Positions 20,934-32,600 of a DNA stretch of 64,000 nt are shown in pieces. The position numbers were made by a program, and so were the translations under genes. The first letter of the stretch is position 1; every line of letters begins with the position of its first letter. A model generated the notes under the pieces. The model ran no database searches. It was not told where the DNA came from and was given only the letters and a program-made list of their open reading frames with translations. This DNA is from Pohlia nutans (taxonomy: Eukaryota > Streptophyta > Bryopsida > Bryales > Mniaceae): the NCBI GenBank assembly GCA_022496805.1, contig CM040087.1, positions 31,520,253 through 31,584,252 of the forward strand, given 5' to 3'.

Positions 20934-21200
20934 CCCCTAAATGTCCAACCATCCATAAAGTAGACGATGTACACAATCAAACACAATTTTCTCATCCATC
21001 ATTGACTTTTTGTAGTGTGGAGTTTTATACTAATGTATAAAAATATTGATGATAGAAATCGCAAATCTAATCGAATGAATAGAATTTAAAATTTATAATG
21101 TACAACTTCTATTTATACATTAAGTTCAAAATATCCCTTTGGATTGCATTTTATGATGCATCTTTGCAAATGTGCTGAATTTTCGCCAGGTCGTTACATT
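20934..21200 (-). repeat. piggyBac-like MITE fragment
   Basis: It starts CCCCTAAATGTCCAACCATCC after TTAA at 20930-20933. The body matches the first part of 54798-55368 in inverted orientation (GCATTTTATGATGCATCTTTGCAAA). The other end was not found. Confidence 0.5.
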
Positions 21201-21580
21201 TGTAATCATGTGGCTAATCACAACAAAGGAAAAAAAAAATAACAGAATAATCGCCTGATGCTTTCCACTGTCGCATGATGTGTGGCCTGATTGCCAGGTT
21301 TGTTGGATGTGCTATAGCCCTAGTGACATTATCGTGACATGTTGTCAACTACCTTTGTTGGCCTTGACGTTCACCCCCAAAACCCTAAATCGCCTCCTTT
21401 TGAGCCCAGACAGATCATATATTGTACACGACTAAAGATTCAAAGTAAGTTTCAACGTACAACGTATAACCTTTGCCTGTTTTGCTCTTAATAAAATCCA
21501 CCACTATAGCCCATTTGTCATACTTCCACAAGGTACGCAACTTTCATATTCAACAAAAGCAAAGTGACATCAGCCTTTAC
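21201..21580. other. gene-free spacer
   Basis: Nothing recognised. Confidence 0.5.
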
Positions 21581-21584
21581 TTAA

Positions 21585-21929
21585 TCCTTAAACGTCAAGA
21601 GGGCCTGGATGGGGCAGCCCGAAAAGAATCTAAATTTTTTTGCCATTTTTTTTTTTTTTTTTTTGCAAAAACGGCTCTGCAGTGCACTGCTGGCTAGCAC
21701 TGTAGCACTGCTGAACTTCAGCTGCCCCAACCTCAAAACTTGTTCAATTTGATAACTTTGATTGCTTACCAACGATTCCACAATCTCTCAAATTGAGGCA
21801 AAATTTTGGAATTAGATCGCTTTTTCAGTAGCTTTCCAACGCAACAAATCTCGCTTGATTTGGTTGAGATATGAAACTTTTTTCTCCAATTATTCCTTTA
21901 TACCAAACCCGTGGGGCTTGCTTTGACGT
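21585..21929. repeat. piggyBac-like MITE, ACGTCAAGAGGG family, copy 2
   Basis: Flanked by TTAA at 21581-21584 and 21930-21933. It matches 7196-7558 almost throughout. A 20-T run lies at about 21645-21664. Confidence 0.8.
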
Positions 21930-21933
21930 TTAA

Positions 21934-22469
21934 CCCCTAAAGGACCAATCAACCCTATTATGCTTGATTTTTGGTCAAACGCCCCAAAAATCAAGTGTTT
22001 TTAGTTTAATTGTAATTGGTGTTTCATTAGATGTTTAAGTTAAGTTAATCTACATCTTTTGACCATTGGGATTGGAGAATAGATTTCATTTGAATTTTTT
22101 CTACCCTTGAGAAATTTGAATTTTGAGTGTTCAAAATACATAGGGCTTTCTAAAAATGATCCAATCGTAGGTCTCTTTTAATTTTTTCACTTTCAGTTTT
22201 TTACTCCATGTAAATATTACTTTTATCTACATTGAATATAATTTTTCATGTTAAATTTGAAAAAAATGTATTTATTTTGAATTTTTACCTTATTTTCATA
22301 ATAAAATTTGTAAATATTCAAACTATTTTCCAATCATGTTGAAAATTTTGTCATACCTTCATAATGTTGATGACTATCTATGAAAAATTATAAATCATAC
22401 AATGTGATATTTCAAGTATGCAAATTATAGTGCTTTGACTTTTACAAAAGAGGTGAGGACCTTTAGGGG
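21934..22469. repeat. piggyBac-like MITE, 536-bp family, copy 1
   Basis: It begins CCCCTAAAGGACCAATCAACC and ends GTGAGGACCTTTAGGGG, with TTAA at 21930-21933 (shared with its neighbour) and 22470-22473. It matches 49865-50399 over its full length and the deleted form at 39367-39663. Confidence 0.85.
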
Positions 22470-22479
22470 TTAAGGGTTA

Positions 22480-22844
22480 GAGCATGCCCAACAGCATCCT
22501 TTTTTCACTCACCAACGCATGCAAGTTGGTGTGAGAGAATTAGGAACTTCCCCAACAACAAACATCAAGCATGCTTAGAATAAAGGTCATTAATCAATTT
22601 TAAACTACTACTTTTGTCTCTACTTGAGACAATCATAATGATGGAGAATAAGTTTACTAAAGTTATCTTCATAAAGTGGGAGCATGGTTTTGTCAGAGAG
22701 TAAGACAAAGTGCTTGATGGGGAAATCACCTCCGCCATATGAACAATATTTGGAGTTGAAATATCAAACTCCAAACTATGAGAGGCACTTTACCAGTCAA
22801 AAATAGCGTTGGTGAGTGAAAAAAGGATGCTGCTGGGCATGCTC
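22480..22844. repeat. PIF/Harbinger-like MITE, GAGCATGCCCA family, copy 2
   Basis: The termini GAGCATGCCCAACAGCATCC and GGATGCTGCTGGGCATGCTC are near-perfect inverses, flanked by TTA at 22477-22479 and 22845-22847. Confidence 0.8.
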
Positions 22845-22847
22845 TTA

Positions 22848-24438
22848 AGGCTGAAAAAAAATTCCCATAAGCCTTTTTGCTAATGAGCCATTTTTCCCAC
22901 CTTCAGTGTCCTGAACTGCTCTATTATATTATGGGACGTCGTCGATGCATTCCCATGTCAATGATTGCGTAGAATTAATTAAAGCTTCTTATTATGACTG
23001 CGTAGAATTAATTAAAGCTTGATAGTTGACACTCATCAATTCGAGGCTTCTTCAGATGAAGCAACCCAGAACCTGCTGTATTGATCACGTTTCTCTCCAT
23101 CTACCCCAAATAAGATACTCCGTATAAAGTTATTATATCTCTAAAGGCCCCTTCACACCTGGCCTTATGTAATAGTTCCGAGTTTCCTGTAAGACCAAGA
23201 ATTAAAAAACCCCCATCTGGTTTCACACTTAGTTGGTTGAGGGTTGTGGTTTCCGTATAGTACGGGCAGAATTACGTATTCTGCGTTCACATATACGGGG
23301 TATTTTAACAGTAACTGCCAGGTGGCCTTTTGATGTGAGGAGGCGTTCACACAGGACCGATAGTGGGAAGGGGGTCTTATGTTGTCAAAATCTGTCTTTT
23401 TGTTCTGCAGGCTGTCTTCTCTTCTTGAGCTTGTCTTCTCTTGCTCAGGCTGTCTTTTCTTTGCTCCCGCTGCATACCAATTTATGCATTGAGGTATTCC
23501 ATTGATCCGCGGCATTCAGTGTTTGCGCTTGCTGCATTCTATGATAATTCATTGGGGTCAGTGTGTGAGCGGGGCGGATTGTTCGTGAAGAGCTAGGGTA
23601 TGGTTCTGATGACCTTATTTGTACCTGAAGCGATCGAAGAATTCCATCCTGCATTTGACGGTGACTGTGGGAACCCGGAAGCGGTACGGACTCGTGCGGA
23701 AGAGCCTCGTGATCAATTTGTTGAACCAGTTCCAGTATAATCTCAAAGGGAGTAAGTTAATTGTGCTTACAGCGATTGAGAATGCCAGGGAGCGGATGTT
23801 GAAGGTCAAGATCGGGAAACGCGCGGCTCTTTCGTTCAACCTCTATTAGGTGTCATCCACTCGCTCCATTGTGTTTTTAATGTTCTTTGTGTGAAATTTG
23901 CGAGATTTTTCTCATTGTTGAATCTGTCCGTCGAATTTTAAGCTAGTTTCGCAGTGTCAATCTTTTTGTGTATCCTCAGATTTCTCTGCAGAGGTTTACT
24001 CTTGTAGTTGAATTTCTAGTTTTTGAGTTCCAACATTTTATGTTGGCAGACCTGATGTTGTGCTCCGAAATGGTGGCGGAGGTTTCTTAAATGCTCGTGG
24101 TGCACCGTTGTTGCTGCTGTTATTGATCATGACCGAAATTTACATTTGATTTCGCGTGAAGACTGTGATGACGCAATGTGAACCCGGCAGTACAAAACAC
24201 CGCTCTTTCATAAAAGAGCACAAGGAGGGAGATTACATAAGAGCACGAGTAAGGCTCTGAAATCTTCAGTTTCAGAAGAATCCTTGTTACTTAAAAACTG
24301 GCACATATATCGTAGCTTTCCGAAAAGTATTGTAGCAGTTTCCAAAAAGAGCACTCTTATCGACATGCCACATGCGATGCCACGTAGGTTCGGTAATTGA
24401 TAAACAACGCAGGTGGGAACACCCACGAAAATAATGCA
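22848..24438. other. unassigned stretch before the LINE
   Basis: No gene is supported. Positions 23150-24200 are less AT-rich and contain a 76-codon frame (23619-23849, plus) of basic composition that I do not recognise, plus a CAGGCTGTCTT repeat at 23407-23460. A diverged transposon or a decayed gene is possible. Confidence 0.35.
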
Positions 24439-24449
24439 GATAATATTCA
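24439..24449. repeat. LINE target-site duplication, 3' side
   Basis: GATAATATTCA, identical to 37012-37022. The LINE's (GATA)n (minus-strand (ATCT)n) tail starts immediately after it. Confidence 0.93.
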
Positions 24450-24936
24450 GATAGATAGATAGATAGAAACACCAACCCAAATATGAGTCGGCGTGAATAA
24501 AGTGTCCGTTCGTAATGTCAATGACCCGATGCCCACGGGACAAAGGGACATTGGAACAATACTACTCTCCCCTTTCGAGGATGGACACTATAGTAACCAA
24601 AACAAAGTAACAGTAACAGTAACAAGAGGAAAAAAGCGAAGTAATGGTGGTTGAGTGTTAGTTGTATAAAGGTATGTTTGGTGTTAATTTCTATCACCAA
24701 GTCATGAGTTCTTTGGTTGATTGGTGAAGGGCGTTGTATCACGATTATGTGGTCCGGGTTTGAAACCAGTTGGGCTCGTTGAGCAGTGGTGTGATACACA
24801 TGGCTTGGTACTGCTAGTGAGTTGTCATGGCAGGAAAGTTGTACCAACCAACCGGCCCGTCCTATCCCCTGAGACAAGTTGAGCTAGTTGTTTGAAGAGA
24901 GTGGCTAGCAGTGGTTTTCATCACTACCCCCCTCTT
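24450..24936 (-). other. LINE 3' UTR and (ATCT)n tail
   Basis: On the minus strand, a CTGTTACTGTTACTTTG stretch precedes the terminal module. That module runs from GGTTACTATAGTGTCC through CCCTTTGTCCC and ACTTTATTCACGCCG to TTTCTATCTATCTATCTATC. The terminal 100-130 bp recur as eight solo copies in this window (12751, 12918, 13182, 19177, 38207, 45088, 51424, 53968). The module is probably the site recognised by the element's reverse transcriptase. Confidence 0.85.
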
Positions 24937-26691
24937 TTAATGTACTACGTCTGTTGGTATTGTTTGGTTATTCTCTATACGTCTTTTATGTAAAAGGATA
25001 GAACCGGCATATTGTATGGCAATGGTATTTATTGCTTTGAATGTGTGTTTTATGGAGGTTTCGCATATGTTGAATTTTGTTTCTAGTTGTTTCATAGAGG
25101 GGATGTGTGTGGTTCCTCTAGCTCCAGCTGTAATGACTATGATAGGATCTACTTTCCAGCCTTGTTGTATAACATTGTTAATTAGAGGTTGGTATTTTAA
25201 AAGTTTTCTGCCAATTGTTTCTGGTGAAAATCTGTCGTTTGTGTATGTGAATTCTATAAATTGCACGGAAAGGTTATCATCAGGGATTAGAGGCGGTGGG
25301 CTTTGGTATGGGAGACCTTTAATGCATAGGATATCTGGTTTGAATCTGGCATTACATTGACATCTTTGTTGATTACAAGTACATGGTAATAACCATGGGG
25401 GAACTGTATTTTCTTGTGGGTTATTGTTGAATGTGCCCGCATTCATGAGAGTGTAGCATCTTGATTTATTTGATGATAATATTAATTTTCTTAGTTCCCA
25501 GACCGCTTTATTGTGTCTTTTGGTTCTTAGTGCATGTATGTGGTGTTGTTTGCATATTAAAAGTACATGTAGCCATGTGTCTGCATCTTGTGAGTTACAT
25601 ATGGGACATGTTTTTGAGGGGAATCTTTGTATGCCGAAGATTAATTGTTTTCTGGCATTACCCATGTATTGACCGGTTCTAAATTTTAGTATGCTTATTT
25701 TTTGTGCGTCTGTTATTTCTGGGTTTTTCCAGAAGTCATTGGACATTTCGTTATCTATGATGGGGTTTGTTGTCCATTTGTTGATGTTGGGAAAGTGTTC
25801 TGCCAGTAGTTCGAGGTTATGTTCACGGTCATGTTTCTTGATGTATTCTTCCAAGCATCTAACTGGGCCTTTGTCTGGTCGTTTGAAACGACCGGGCCAG
25901 GTATCTTTTTGGAAGTAGTAAGGTGTGGTATGTGCAAATTCGTATGGGTTTGCTGCTGGTTGATAGCCTCTTTTCATGGTTCCTTCTTTTGCGAGTTGAT
26001 CTGCGTGTTCATTTCCGTTAATTTTGGTGTGTGCTTTAACTTTGTAGATTGTGGTGGGTTGTGTACGCTTTTGTAGCATTTCAACCATTTCTTTTAATAT
26101 GTTTTTATCTGCGTGGTTATTTTGTTGGGTGGGGTGTTTTAATTGTGTGTTTAGGACATGTATACAATTGAGGCAATCAGTAAAAATATGTGCAGGTTCG
26201 TTCATATATCGAGTGGTGATTAGTGAAAGTGTTTCGTGTATGGCCATTAATTCTGCTCTGAAGCATGTTTGTAGCCCAGGCAATCTTTTGGAGATTTGTA
26301 CATCTGGTTTTGTTGAGTTGTATATGCCATATCCAGCTTTTTCTTTTTTCCAATGGCCATCATCTGCTTCTTTGGGTGGTAGAAAGGATCCATCTGTGTA
26401 ATAGCTGTATTGTGGTAGAAACTTTAGTGTAGTGTTTATTTCGAAGTTTGGGAAGGGATCGATCCACGTGTTTTGTAGATTGTTATGGGGTGGGTATAGA
26501 AGTTTGTTCCATTTTGTGCTTTTGTTAACTTTTGTGTTTAATGGTGTTGGTGGTGCTATTTGTGTATGGTATTGTGTAATTTGTAGATTTACAATTGCTG
26601 TGTTTATGGTGTTTATTTGGTTTATAGTGCCAATGTTGTTGTTTTGATGATGAATACACCATATGTGTAGTGCAAGTGGTTCGTTTCGGGT
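24937..26691 (-). CDS. LINE ORF2 3' part: RNase H, CCHC finger, RLE-like nuclease
   Basis: This is the continuation of ORF2 in the same frame, past the TAA at 26694-26692 (584 codons before its own stop). RNase H carries the expected acidic residues: YTDGS (about 26397), FRAEL (about 26253), FTDCLN (about 26178) and GNEHADQLAKEG (Asp at 26001). A C-x2-C-x9-H-x4-C finger starts at 25608 (CPIC...H...C). It is followed by a Cys cluster (CTCNQQRCQC), then KPDIL (Asp at 25335), FIEFT (Glu at 25254) and K-x2-KY (from 25206). This matches the PD...D/E-x-T...K..KY layout of the restriction-like endonuclease of R2-type LINEs. Without readthrough of the TAA this part would not be made, since it has no good start of its own. 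Confidence 0.85.
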   Translation of the reverse strand, partial: TRNEPLALHIWCIHHQNNNIGTINQINTINTAIVNLQITQYHTQIAPPTPLNTKVNKSTKWNKLLYPPHNNLQNTWIDPFPNFEINTTLKFLPQYSYYTDGSFLPPKEADDGHWKKEKAGYGIYNSTKPDVQISKRLPGLQTCFRAELMAIHETLSLITTRYMNEPAHIFTDCLNCIHVLNTQLKHPTQQNNHADKNILKEMVEMLQKRTQPTTIYKVKAHTKINGNEHADQLAKEGTMKRGYQPAANPYEFAHTTPYYFQKDTWPGRFKRPDKGPVRCLEEYIKKHDREHNLELLAEHFPNINKWTTNPIIDNEMSNDFWKNPEITDAQKISILKFRTGQYMGNARKQLIFGIQRFPSKTCPICNSQDADTWLHVLLICKQHHIHALRTKRHNKAVWELRKLILSSNKSRCYTLMNAGTFNNNPQENTVPPWLLPCTCNQQRCQCNARFKPDILCIKGLPYQSPPPLIPDDNLSVQFIEFTYTNDRFSPETIGRKLLKYQPLINNVIQQGWKVDPIIVITAGARGTTHIPSMKQLETKFNICETSIKHTFKAINTIAIQYAGSILLHKRRIENNQTIPTDVVH

Positions 26692-26694
26692 TTA
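26692..26694 (-). other. single in-frame TAA inside LINE ORF2
   Basis: A TAA at codon 2006 is the only stop between the reverse transcriptase/methyltransferase-like part and RNase H. I read every codon from here to the RNase H TDG motif (26691-26390) and found no other stop and no frame change. Confidence 0.9.
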
Positions 26695-29600
26695 GTTGGG
26701 TACTAGTGGGATTGTTGGTTCGACATATGTAACGGTGTCCGCGGCAAAGTGTATAATGGCGTGCGTATCCGGAAAGGGTCCGTTGTACGGTGATAGGTTT
26801 TGGTACCAATTGGTGTCCGGGATTGCTAAAATGGTGACAGTTTTTGGGTCTTGTTTTGCTGCTAGTCTAGCCCAATGTATTGCTTGTTGTGCTGTTTCGG
26901 CGTCATTTGGGTGAGCATATCCAATACCTTTCCATTTGTATTGAAAGGCTGTTCCTTGTGAGCCAAAAATCTTATCTCTGGCGAATGTAGAGAAGAATTG
27001 GGTAGATTTCATTGAACATGTAATTGGTGAGGAAAAGTATGAGTGTGTGATATTAAATGTTGTTATTAGTGTGTCTAGAATGCTGGATGGAATGGTATGG
27101 TGTGGTGTTTTTATTGTATTCTTTTTGTGGTTTTTGTGTTCATATCTTTGGTATAGCCAGACTACTTCTGTTTCAAATGATTGTATAGCAGGTATTAGTC
27201 TGTGGTTGTTGTGTTTATTGTTGTTATATTGTTGCCATAACCATTTTAATCTTGTAGTTGGAATGGTGGTGATATATTTACCGATGTCATTATATATGTG
27301 GGTTTTATCGTTTTGTGCTTGAATGGTGTACTTGTTTGTGTCTATGTCTCTGTCTGGGTTGCATTCACTTGTGTATGTTTTGATGTAGGGGGTTATTGTT
27401 GGGGGTGGGATGTGTCTAGTGTCTCTGTTTTGTTCTAGTGTAAATTGTGTCTTTATAATATTTTGATAATGTTTGTTTTTAAAATCTGTATAGTAATTTG
27501 TAAGTAGGTTTATATTATGATGTATTACTGTTGGTAGATTTAGTGGGAATAGTTCGCGTTGTATTAACCATTTATTATATGTTGTATGGTTTGAGTCTAT
27601 CCATTGGCATAGATAGGTGTTGTATTTTTTTGGTATTTTATATTTGTCTTTAGTTGTAATTGTTTTGTGGTTTAATATTGTGTGAATGGGGAATCTTATG
27701 GTTTCATTTTTTATGTTTTGTGGTGGGGCTGGTTGTTGTGGAGGTTGAGGGAGTTGTACGGGATTTGTTGGTGTTCTTGGTAATATTCTATGGTTGTATA
27801 TTTTGTATTTATCTTTTAGAGTACGGGATGGTGAGTGTATTTGACATGGGTTTGGGCAGTCTTCTTCACATTTTGGTTCACAGAAGAGTTGTTCTGCTAT
27901 GTTTAGTGCACTTTTGTCTAGTTTAGTTGGATTTTGATAGTATATTTTAAATTCTTCTGGTGACATTAGTTTTGTACTGTTCGGAAGGATGATTTGATTG
28001 ATATTGTAAATTTTGTGTGCCATTAATTTGTATAATAATTTGATGGAGAGTTTCGGGTCTAATAGTGGTAGGTCATTTGTGACTGCAGATCGCCATTCTT
28101 TTTCTAGTTCAGTCATGTCTAGTTGAAAATTTTCTTCTGTACTCTTAAGGTGTATACCAACTTCTGTTTTTAGAAGGAATAATGTCCGTGTTATAGGTGA
28201 TGTGATGCAGTCTTGGCGTTTAATTCTTGGGATGGCATCGGCACCTCCAGCTTTGACAAGTATGTGTTGTATAAGTCCTTTATATATTATTCCTAGTCTT
28301 CCTTTGTCGTTGAGTGCATTACGAAGTTGTTCCCCAATGCATCTAAGGTAGGCATTTTTTAGAGAGAAGGCTTCTAGTCCAAATAAATCATGGGGTAGTT
28401 GTGTTATTATGTTTGCAGTGCTTCTAGGTAGTCCACATATTGTTTTTTGGATTGCAATAATTTTCTTATCCAGTTTTTTAATCGTTGGAAGTGAATATGG
28501 GACTGCATAGAAGCTGTAGGCTATGCCTGCTCTGATCACTGTGTCTACCATACTGATTCTTTGTTTGATGGTGGCAGGACATTTTGATAATTGTGTACAT
28601 TGGTCTATTATTTTAGTTGTGGTGATATGTGTTTGGAGTTTCCATTTTAGTGATGGAACTAATTGTATACCTAAGTATACATACGGTTCGTTTTGATGGA
28701 GTACTGGTAATGTCTGGTCTCTGTAATTGATTTTTTGGTTTATGATGTGGGTTTTAAATTTGTTTGGTGGCATTTTGGATTTATTTGGGCAACCGGTAAC
28801 GGCGCATTTTGTGATTCCCAAGTCCATGCCCGCCCATTCACAAAATTTGTCGATTTTGTTTAGTTGTATTTGTAGTGCTTTTGTATTGTTTGATATAGCG
28901 GCTAAATCGTCTGCGTATGCTGCAGAGCTAATTTGGATTTCTGATGTACCAAATTTGTAGCCATTATTCCCTCTTTGTAGCCATCTTAGAAGTGGTTCAA
29001 GAAAGATTATGAAAAGATATGGACTAAGTGTATCTCCTTGTATGGTTCCTCTTTGAATGGGTATTGGTTTTGTTTTGCCAAAGTGTTCACCAGTAAAAAT
29101 GGTGTTTGAATGGGAGTAGATGTTCCCAACTAGCATAATTGCATCTTCTGGGTATCCAAGGTCTTTCATTATAGTTAGGAGTCTTGGATGATCTAGTGAG
29201 CCAAATGCATTTTTGAAGTCTATATAAAGTAGATATATGTCTTGGTTCTTAAATTTTGCATCTTCTAGTGCTGCTATGAGGAGTTGTAATTGTCTTGCTG
29301 TACTTCTTTCTGCTCTGAATCCTTCTTGACTATCGTGTAGGATTTGGTATTTTTCACCGTATGCTGATAATATGTAAGTTAACGTACTGGTGAAGAGTTT
29401 GTATATTGTGTTTGCAAGTGCTATAGGTCTGTGGTTTGGCAGTTGTGCTGGGTTTCCTTTTTTGTAAAGTAGTATGGTTAGACTAATTTTCCATGAGGTT
29501 GGGATTTGTTTTTGTTTGTAGCAATGAGTGAAGAATAAAAAGAGTAGTTTTTGGAAGTTTTCAGGCATGTTTTTTAGTATTGAGTTGGGAATTTTGTCTG

Positions 29601-32600
29601 GACCTGGTGTTTTATTATTGGATAGGTTTTTAAGACACATTTCATATGTTTCTTTGTCAAAGTATTTATAAAGTGGTGTTTGTGGGTGTCCTCTTTTTTC
29701 TATTACAAAACCATCAAGGTCGTGCCATGGATATTGTCTGACTCCGCAAGTACATTGTATTTCGTGTTCAGGTTGGTAGTAGCATGTTGGTACTGTAGGT
29801 CTATTGCTAATTGATTGTTGGATGTGGATTTCATTTGCTATGTCTTCTGGGCTGGTCAGTATGTTGTTGTTTCTGTCCACAATGCAGTCTAGTGGTGGTG
29901 TTTCTTGATTTTTGAAGACTTTCTTGTTTATTTTCTTTGGGCTTTTGTCGTATAGTTGTCTGTATTTTTGAATTGCCTTTTTTATACAACTTTGGGTGAA
30001 TTTTGTAGTGATTTTTCGTGCTTGTGTTTTTGCTATTTTGGCTATTTCTACTAATGATTGTATCCATTCTATTTGGTCATGTTCTTGGGTTGGTAGTGGT
30101 GGGATGTTTACATTTGTATGGGTTTTTAATTCTTCAATTATTGGATGAGTTTGCCAGTTATGTATATTTTTTGTTGTGTATATTGTTTTTCTAATTAGAT
30201 GGTATGTGGATAGGTGTTTTTTCCATGATTTTTGTAGTTTTCTCGGTAAGAAGCCTCCTTGTTGAGAGGTGCGGTTTGTTAGTGTTGGGAGTGGTGGAGC
30301 ACTATAGGTTTCTTGGATTTTGTCTGATATTTTTTGTATCAAGTGATCTAGTTTTGAGCATGATGTTTGCCATTGGACGTCTGTTAGTTGATCGTTTGAT
30401 AATACTGTGACGAGTTCATTTATTTGTAGAGCATTTTCTTCAAAGTATTCTATTTTGAATTTTTCCATATTTTCTTGTGGTATGGGGTTTAGAATTCTTG
30501 TTGTTTTGTTTGTTATTGGAATGGGTCTTGCTAATAAGACATTCGGTGGTATGTGTAGTGTTACTGGTGAGTGGTCAGAGTTAAGGTTGTGGTCGTTGTC
30601 TGTGGTTGATGTGTATGAAGTATTATCTTGTGTTTTGATATAGTATCCATCTATTAAACTGGTTTGGTTATAATTTTGACCCCCTTGTCTGGAATATGGG
30701 CAGTTTGTTGGGATATACTCTAATTGTAGATTATTTGTAAATGTTCTCCATTCTATATCTTCCATTTGTGGTGGGGTTGTGTCGGTATTATTTTTACGTT
30801 CAATAAGTGCTATGTCTCTATTAAAGTCTCCACACAGTATGTATGTGGTATTTGGGTGTGCATTGATTTGTTGTGTTATAGTTTGTTGGATCAATGGTAT
30901 ATATTGTGTATCTTCTACATGAGATGGCATATACATGTGAATGATTAGCCAAGTTTGTAGTGGTTTATTGTCTATTTTTGTTATTTGTAAATAAGGTGAT
31001 ATTTCCTTGGGAGATGGGATTTTGGTGATGTTACCGGGATACGCGTATTTTTGGTGTATTATTGTGAGGAGGCCTCCTCTTGCGGGTACGTATGGCATTC
31101 GTTGTTGCATGCATTTTGTTAGGGCGTGTGTGTTGTTAAAAATCAATTTGTATTTTGGAAATAAATTTTGTATGTATTTGGTGGATTTTGTAGCAGTTAT
31201 TTTAGTTTCTTGTATTGTGATGATAGCGGGTTCATCTGGTGTGTTGATTAGTTCTTGTAGGTTTGGAAGGGCCATATTTAGTGAAGAGGCATTCCAAGTA
31301 ATAAATCTCGTATTATGGTTTGTTGTACGAATTTCTTGTAGTTGTACTATAGGTATGTCTGGGAGAGGTGGAGGGTGCGTGTATTCTTGTAATGGTTCAT
31401 ATATTTTTAATGTTTCTTCTAACAAATTAATGGGGAGGAATGGGAATTTATTGATTATGTTTTGAAGGGTTATTGGGCCATTATGTTGATGTATAAAAGT
31501 ATAGATTTCTTTATGAATTGTATTTGGTGGATTTATTATATTTTGATTCTTGTTTGTAAATTCTGTATATGGGTGTGTAGTTAATATGTGCCTTTCTGGT
31601 GGGTTTTGGAGTAAGGATATTTTTTCTAGCAGTAATGTTGTCCAATCAGGGTTGGGAATTTGTATTAAAAGTTGATCACATGTTTCTTTTGATGGACTTA
31701 TTGTAACTATGAGTGCGTATAAAATTCTTGGTGATAGATGATGTTGATTTTGGTGAATATAATTAGATATGTGTGGATAGTCGTTACTGGCTTCCGCATG
31801 ATTGGGATGGGTTCTTTTTAGTATAGATGCGAATTGTTCTGCTAAATGTTGGTACTCTGGTTGTAATTTAATCGTGCTTGGTATAAAGTATGTTTTGGCT
31901 CTTCTTTTATGTGTAGGTGGATGTGTTTTTAGTAAGTCGGGCATGGGCCCGGGGTTGGATTCGATGTCCCCGCATAATATCAATAATTGGTGTTCAAAGT
32001 TTCTTTTTAGGGGAGTTTTTTGGGCTTTGTTTATTTGTCTATTTTGGACGAGGTCGTTAGGCCGAGTCCATTTATTTTGTTTGGTTTTATTTTTGTTGGG
32101 TTTTCTGTTCCTTCTTTTTGTTTTATGTATAATGTATTTTGCATGTTGATTGTTTTTATTTATTTTGTCATGGTTGTTTGACTTGTTTTTGTTTTTGGTA
32201 TTGGTTTTGGGTTTGGTATTTGTATTGGGCTTGGTATTTGTGTTGATAATTGTTTTGGTATTTGTGTTGATTTCTGTACGGGTATTTGTATTGGTATTGG
32301 TATTGGTATTGATATTGGTATTGGTATTGATATTGGTATTGGTATTGGTATTTGTATTGGTATTTGTATTGGTATTTGTATTGGTATTTGTGTCGGTTTT
32401 TGTATTGGTATTTGTATTGATATTTGTATTGGTATTTGTATTGGTATTTGTACTCAAAAGTATTGTATAAGCGTATATGTATTTTTTGGTATTTGAGTAT
32501 ACCTTTTTGTATATAATGTATAGTATCATAGTATATGTATACCAAGAGGGTATGTATATGTATTTGGTATTTCTATACTGTAAAATATTAGATACTATAT

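Noticed and set aside
23619..23849. 76-codon basic ORF considered as an Alba-like or transposase fragment
   Set aside because: The resemblance was too weak to assert, and no splice partners or motifs were found.
32150..32470. 106-codon plus-strand ORF of Val-Leu-Val-Phe repeats that looks like a membrane protein
   Set aside because: It is the antisense reading of the period-6 microsatellite in LINE ORF2.
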